Shown here one piece after another: positions 5,875 to 8,574 of a stretch of DNA of 8,574 nucleotides. The notes beneath the pieces are model-generated. The model saw only the letters and a list, made by a program, of their open reading frames with translations. It was not told where the DNA came from and made no database searches. Location: the NCBI GenBank assembly GCA_012514445.1, contig JAAZAI010000413.1, positions 1-8,574 of the forward strand. Direction: 5' to 3'. Made by a program: the position numbers and the translations under genes. Every line of letters starts with the position of its first letter. The first letter of the stretch is position 1. The DNA comes from Lentisphaerota bacterium. GTDB lineage: Bacteria > Verrucomicrobiota > Kiritimatiellia > RFP12 > UBA3636.

Positions 5875-5938
5875 GATTAAGATTAAGATTAAGATTAAGA
5901 CTAAGATTAGGATTAAGATTAGGATTACGATTAAGATT
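5875..5938. repeat. GATTAN hexamer array, ten and two-thirds units
   Basis: Ten full units and a partial one of GATTA plus a variable base (A, A, A, A, A, G, A, G, C, A). One unit is changed to GACTAA at 5899-5904. It lies 23 bp after the inverted TAATCN array and 36 bp before the GH2 start codon. On the plus strand it contains repeated TAAGAT and TAGGAT hexamers that look like weak -10 boxes. Confidence 0.9.
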
Positions 5939-5974
5939 CACAACCACCACACTGTCAAACACCATCCGCAAACC

Positions 5975-7771
5975 ATGAAAAAAACACTCCCCCGTTCCGA
6001 ATACCCCCGCCCGCAGTTCGTCCGTCCGAAATGGCTCTGCCTCAACGGCGAGTGGCAGTTTGAAGTCGACTCCGGCGACAGCGGCATCCACCGCGGCCTG
6101 CTGGATCGCAAACTGGCCTCGCGCATCGTCGTGCCGTTCTGCCCGGAGTCGAAGCTCTCGGGCGTCGAGAACACCGACTTCCTCAACGCCGCCTGGTACC
6201 GCCGCGAGGTCGCGATCCCCGCGGGCTGGAACGAGCCGCGCATCCTCCTCCACTTCCAGGCCTGCGACTACGACGCCACGGTCTGGGTCAACGGCGTGGA
6301 GGTCGCCCGCCACCGCGGCGGCTTCACGCCTTTCTCCGCCGAGATCGGACATCTCGTCAAAGCCGGCGAAACCGCGACGATCGTCGTGCGCGCCCGGGAC
6401 GACAACCGGACGGCGAAGCCTTCCGGCAAGCAATCCAACGGCTATGCGAACGCCGGGTGCCACTACACCCGCACGACGGGCATCTGGCAGACCGTGTGGC
6501 TGGAGCCCGTCCCTGCGACATCCCTCCAGCGGCCTCGCATCACGCCGATGCTCGGCGCCGCCCGCTTTCGCGTGGAGGCGCCCCTCTCCGGGCCCTCCGC
6601 CGGGCTGCGGCTCGTGGCGGTTCTCTCCGACGACCGGGGCGAAGTCTGCCGTGCGGAGGCGCCGGCCGACACCGACTTCTCGCCCGCTCTCGATCTGCCC
6701 GTCCCCGCCGACCGCCTGCGCCTCTGGGAGCCCGGCAACGCATTCCTCTACGACATCGCGCTCGAGCTGGTCACGCCAGACGGGACGGTCGTCGACGCGG
6801 CGCGAAGCTACGCCGGCATGCGCGCCGTCACGCTCGACGGCTTCGCCTTCAAGATCAACGGCAAGTCCGTCTTCCAGCGCCAGGTCCTCGACCAAGGCTA
6901 TTATCCGGACGGCCTGATGACGGCGCCCAGCGACGAGGCGCTCGTTCAGGACATCCGCCTGTCCATGGAGGCCGGCTTCAATTCCGCGCGCCTCCACCAG
7001 AAGGTCTTCGAGGAGCGCTTCCTCTATCATGCCGACCGCCTCGGCTATCTGGTCTGGGGCGAGTTCGGCGACTGGGGCGTGCGCCATCAAGTCGAACGCG
7101 GCTCGCCCCATGTCCACCAGCCCGCCGCCGCGCTGCTCGCCCAGTGGTCGGAAGTTCTGTTGCGCGACTACAGCCACCCGTCGATCATCGGCTGGTGCCC
7201 GCTCAACGAGACGTGGCAGGAGATCGAGGACGGCATCCTCGCCCTCGACGACCTGACCGCGGGACTCTTCCACGCGACGAAGGCCTGCGACCGCACCCGG
7301 CCCGTTCTCGACGCCTCCGGCTACTCGCACCGTCTCCGCGAAGCGGACGTCTACGACTGCCATGACTACGAGCAGGACGTCGAGAAATTCCGCGACAATC
7401 ATGCCGGCCTCTCCGAAGGCAGGCCTTTCGTCAACATTGGCGGAAACCACCGGGCCATCAGCGTGCCCTACGCGGGCCAGCCCTTCTTCGTGAGCGAATT
7501 CGGCGGCATCTGGTGGAATCCCGAGGCGAAGGAGGGCGAGGCCTCCTGGGGCTACGGCAACCGGCCGAAGTCCATCGAGGAATTCTATGCCCGCTTCGAG
7601 GGACTCTGCCACGTGCTGCTAGACAATCCCCGCATGTTCGGCTACTGCTACACGCAGCTCACGGACGTCTTCCAGGAGCAGAACGGCGTCGTCGCCTTCG
7701 ATCGGTCGCTCAAGTTCGACATGGCCCGCCTCCGCGCCGCCCAGACCGCCAAGGCGGCGATCGAAGCGTAG
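5975..7771 (+). CDS. Glycoside hydrolase family 2 (beta-galactosidase/glucuronidase-like)
   Basis: A 598-residue retaining exo-glycosidase of family GH2. Residues about 10-165 form the jelly-roll sugar-binding domain (LNGEWQFEVD; AAWYRREVAIPAGW; ATVWVNGVEVARHRGGFTPF), about 170-280 an immunoglobulin-like domain, and about 285-598 the TIM barrel. Glu412 in WCPLNETWQ is the acid/base and Glu508 in FVSEFGGIWW the nucleophile. The frame is open back to a GTG at 5858, but that would translate the hexamer array into alternating Lys-Ile, so I chose ATG 5975 (MKKTLPRSEYPRP). No Shine-Dalgarno precedes it, and there is no signal peptide. The length suits short GH2 enzymes without extra C-terminal modules. 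GH2 covers beta-galactosidase, beta-glucuronidase, beta-mannosidase and arabinosidase activities, and sequence by eye does not decide; the neighbours suggest a hemicellulose side-chain sugar. It follows GH127 on the same strand after 156 bp. Confidence 0.85.
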   Translation: MKKTLPRSEYPRPQFVRPKWLCLNGEWQFEVDSGDSGIHRGLLDRKLASRIVVPFCPESKLSGVENTDFLNAAWYRREVAIPAGWNEPRILLHFQACDYDATVWVNGVEVARHRGGFTPFSAEIGHLVKAGETATIVVRARDDNRTAKPSGKQSNGYANAGCHYTRTTGIWQTVWLEPVPATSLQRPRITPMLGAARFRVEAPLSGPSAGLRLVAVLSDDRGEVCRAEAPADTDFSPALDLPVPADRLRLWEPGNAFLYDIALELVTPDGTVVDAARSYAGMRAVTLDGFAFKINGKSVFQRQVLDQGYYPDGLMTAPSDEALVQDIRLSMEAGFNSARLHQKVFEERFLYHADRLGYLVWGEFGDWGVRHQVERGSPHVHQPAAALLAQWSEVLLRDYSHPSIIGWCPLNETWQEIEDGILALDDLTAGLFHATKACDRTRPVLDASGYSHRLREADVYDCHDYEQDVEKFRDNHAGLSEGRPFVNIGGNHRAISVPYAGQPFFVSEFGGIWWNPEAKEGEASWGYGNRPKSIEEFYARFEGLCHVLLDNPRMFGYCYTQLTDVFQEQNGVVAFDRSLKFDMARLRAAQTAKAAIEA

Positions 7772-7806
7772 CGAAGCCATTCAATAAGTTTGGAGCAACG
7801 GTCGCT

Positions 7807-8538
7807 TCAGGCTGAGAGGTCTTCGAAGTCGCACACGAGCGGCAGGTGATCGGAAAGCGTGACCTTCGGCAGCGTGAAGGCATTCAGCTTCAGTTTGGGG
7901 GAGTAGCAGACGAAATCGAGCACGTGGCTTGGATTCCAGCTCGGGTATGTCGGTGCGTTGTCGCTGTTGGCCTTGTTCATGCCCGTTGCCTCAAGGAAGC
8001 CCTTGAGTTCGTCCGGTCCCATCAGCGCGTTGAAGTCTCCAGCCACGATGCAAGGCTTGGAGGCATCGGCGACGAGTTGCTGGAGGCGCAGCAATTGGTG
8101 ACGCCGGACATTGCGGCGCAGTGAAAGGTGAACGAGAAAGAGGGTGGCTTTCTCAAGTTCGAGCTCGATGACGAGCCGCTTGAAACCATGCTTGAAGTAG
8201 TGGAAGCGCTCGCGTTGAATTCCACCCTTTGTCAGCAGTGCGTTGCCCTGCTTCGAGAAGACTGGGAAGTGACGCAAAAGTCCGCTGGCCTTGTACTTGA
8301 CGCCGAACGTGTGGTGCGGGAACCCGATTGCGAGAGCCATCTGCTGCGCCTGATGCCTGTGGCGCATGCGAAAGGATCCGCCGTCGGCTTCCACAAGCCC
8401 GACGATGTCTGGCTTGAGTTCGGAGATGAAATCGGTGATGGTTTTGAAGTGGTCGTCCGTGCGGCGGAGGATGTCCATCCAAGCGCGCGCAATGCGTCTG
8501 CCGGTCGCGTATCGGATATTATAGAGGACAAGGCGCAT
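7807..8538 (-). CDS. Endonuclease/exonuclease/phosphatase (EEP) superfamily protein
   Basis: A 243-residue, probably cytoplasmic metal-dependent phosphodiesterase or phosphatase of the DNase I-like fold. The hallmark residues appear in order: Asn7 in YNIRYATG, Glu50 in GLVEADGG, His137 in LVHLSL, Asp168 and Asn170 in AGDFNALMG, Asp208 in LDFVCYS, and Asp230-His231 in LSDHLPLV. All catalytic positions are therefore kept. Members cleave DNA, RNA, phosphoinositides or sphingomyelin; nothing here fixes the substrate, and its short length with no extra domain fits a generic bacterial EEP. The start is ATG at 8538 with no evident Shine-Dalgarno and no signal peptide. It is convergent with the GH2 gene, leaving 35 bp between stops without a clear terminator hairpin, and is probably unrelated to the sugar genes. 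Confidence 0.85.
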   Translation of the reverse strand: MRLVLYNIRYATGRRIARAWMDILRRTDDHFKTITDFISELKPDIVGLVEADGGSFRMRHRHQAQQMALAIGFPHHTFGVKYKASGLLRHFPVFSKQGNALLTKGGIQRERFHYFKHGFKRLVIELELEKATLFLVHLSLRRNVRRHQLLRLQQLVADASKPCIVAGDFNALMGPDELKGFLEATGMNKANSDNAPTYPSWNPSHVLDFVCYSPKLKLNAFTLPKVTLSDHLPLVCDFEDLSA

Positions 8539-8574
8539 GGTTTTTGCCGTTTAAAATTTGCGCGGGTATCGGGG

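Noticed and set aside
5816..5938. CRISPR array
   Set aside because: The units are 6 bp with no spacers, and the two halves are in opposite orientation.
5858..5974. N-terminal extension of the GH2 protein from GTG 5858
   Set aside because: It would be a translation of the hexamer repeat (alternating Lys-Ile/Arg-Ile) and does not look like part of any GH2 domain.
5831..7612. 593-codon open frame on the minus strand across the GH2 gene
   Set aside because: Antisense shadow. It runs into the hexamer array and yields a repetitive Asn-Leu tail.
7772..7806. Bidirectional terminator between the GH2 and EEP genes
   Set aside because: Only a weak GAAGCG/CGCTTC pairing is visible, reaching into both genes, with no T-run.

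Overview
The window is GC-rich bacterial DNA carrying carbohydrate-active enzymes. It holds the 3' part of a type I restriction R subunit gene, three co-directional glycoside hydrolases (GH10, GH127, GH2), a truncated LacI-type DNA-binding protein, and an endonuclease/exonuclease/phosphatase (EEP) fold protein on the opposite strand. Three of the start codons lack a good Shine-Dalgarno sequence. With the stand-alone hydrolases and repeat-laden intergenic gaps, this would fit a gut or environmental member of the PVC superphylum (Lentisphaerae, Kiritimatiellota or Verrucomicrobia). No marker gene is present, so that placement is a weak inference.

Layout: 1-1113 (+) is the HsdR C-terminus with helicase motifs V and VI, a fourfold Cys-rich repeat and an EcoEI-type C-terminal domain. 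1136-1307 is a 154-bp inverted-repeat element flanked by an exact 9-bp direct repeat, which I read as a MITE with its target-site duplication. 1386-2714 (+) is a GH10 xylanase-like gene with its own candidate promoter. 2711-2956 (-) is a LacI-type HTH plus hinge with no effector domain; its stop overlaps the xylanase stop tail to tail. 2957-3868 has no convincing intact gene but is full of structure: a 34-bp palindrome whose half-site recurs at 3395, a 25-bp palindrome, inverted TTCAGGG heptamer repeats bounding about 490 bp, a GC-rich hairpin block, and a possible 3' gene remnant. 3869-5818 (+) is a GH127 beta-L-arabinofuranosidase-like gene with the full zinc-thiolate signature. 5816-5938 is a pair of inverted hexanucleotide arrays. 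5975-7771 (+) is a GH2 enzyme with both catalytic glutamates. 7807-8538 (-) is the EEP protein, convergent with the GH2 gene.

Functionally, GH10 + GH127 + GH2 would suit breakdown of arabinose-decorated plant polysaccharide such as arabinoxylan. None of the three begins with a recognisable signal peptide, so they more likely act on imported oligosaccharides in the cytoplasm. The most unusual material is between the genes: one very clear MITE-like insertion and two kinds of short-period satellite, each present here as inverted pairs.
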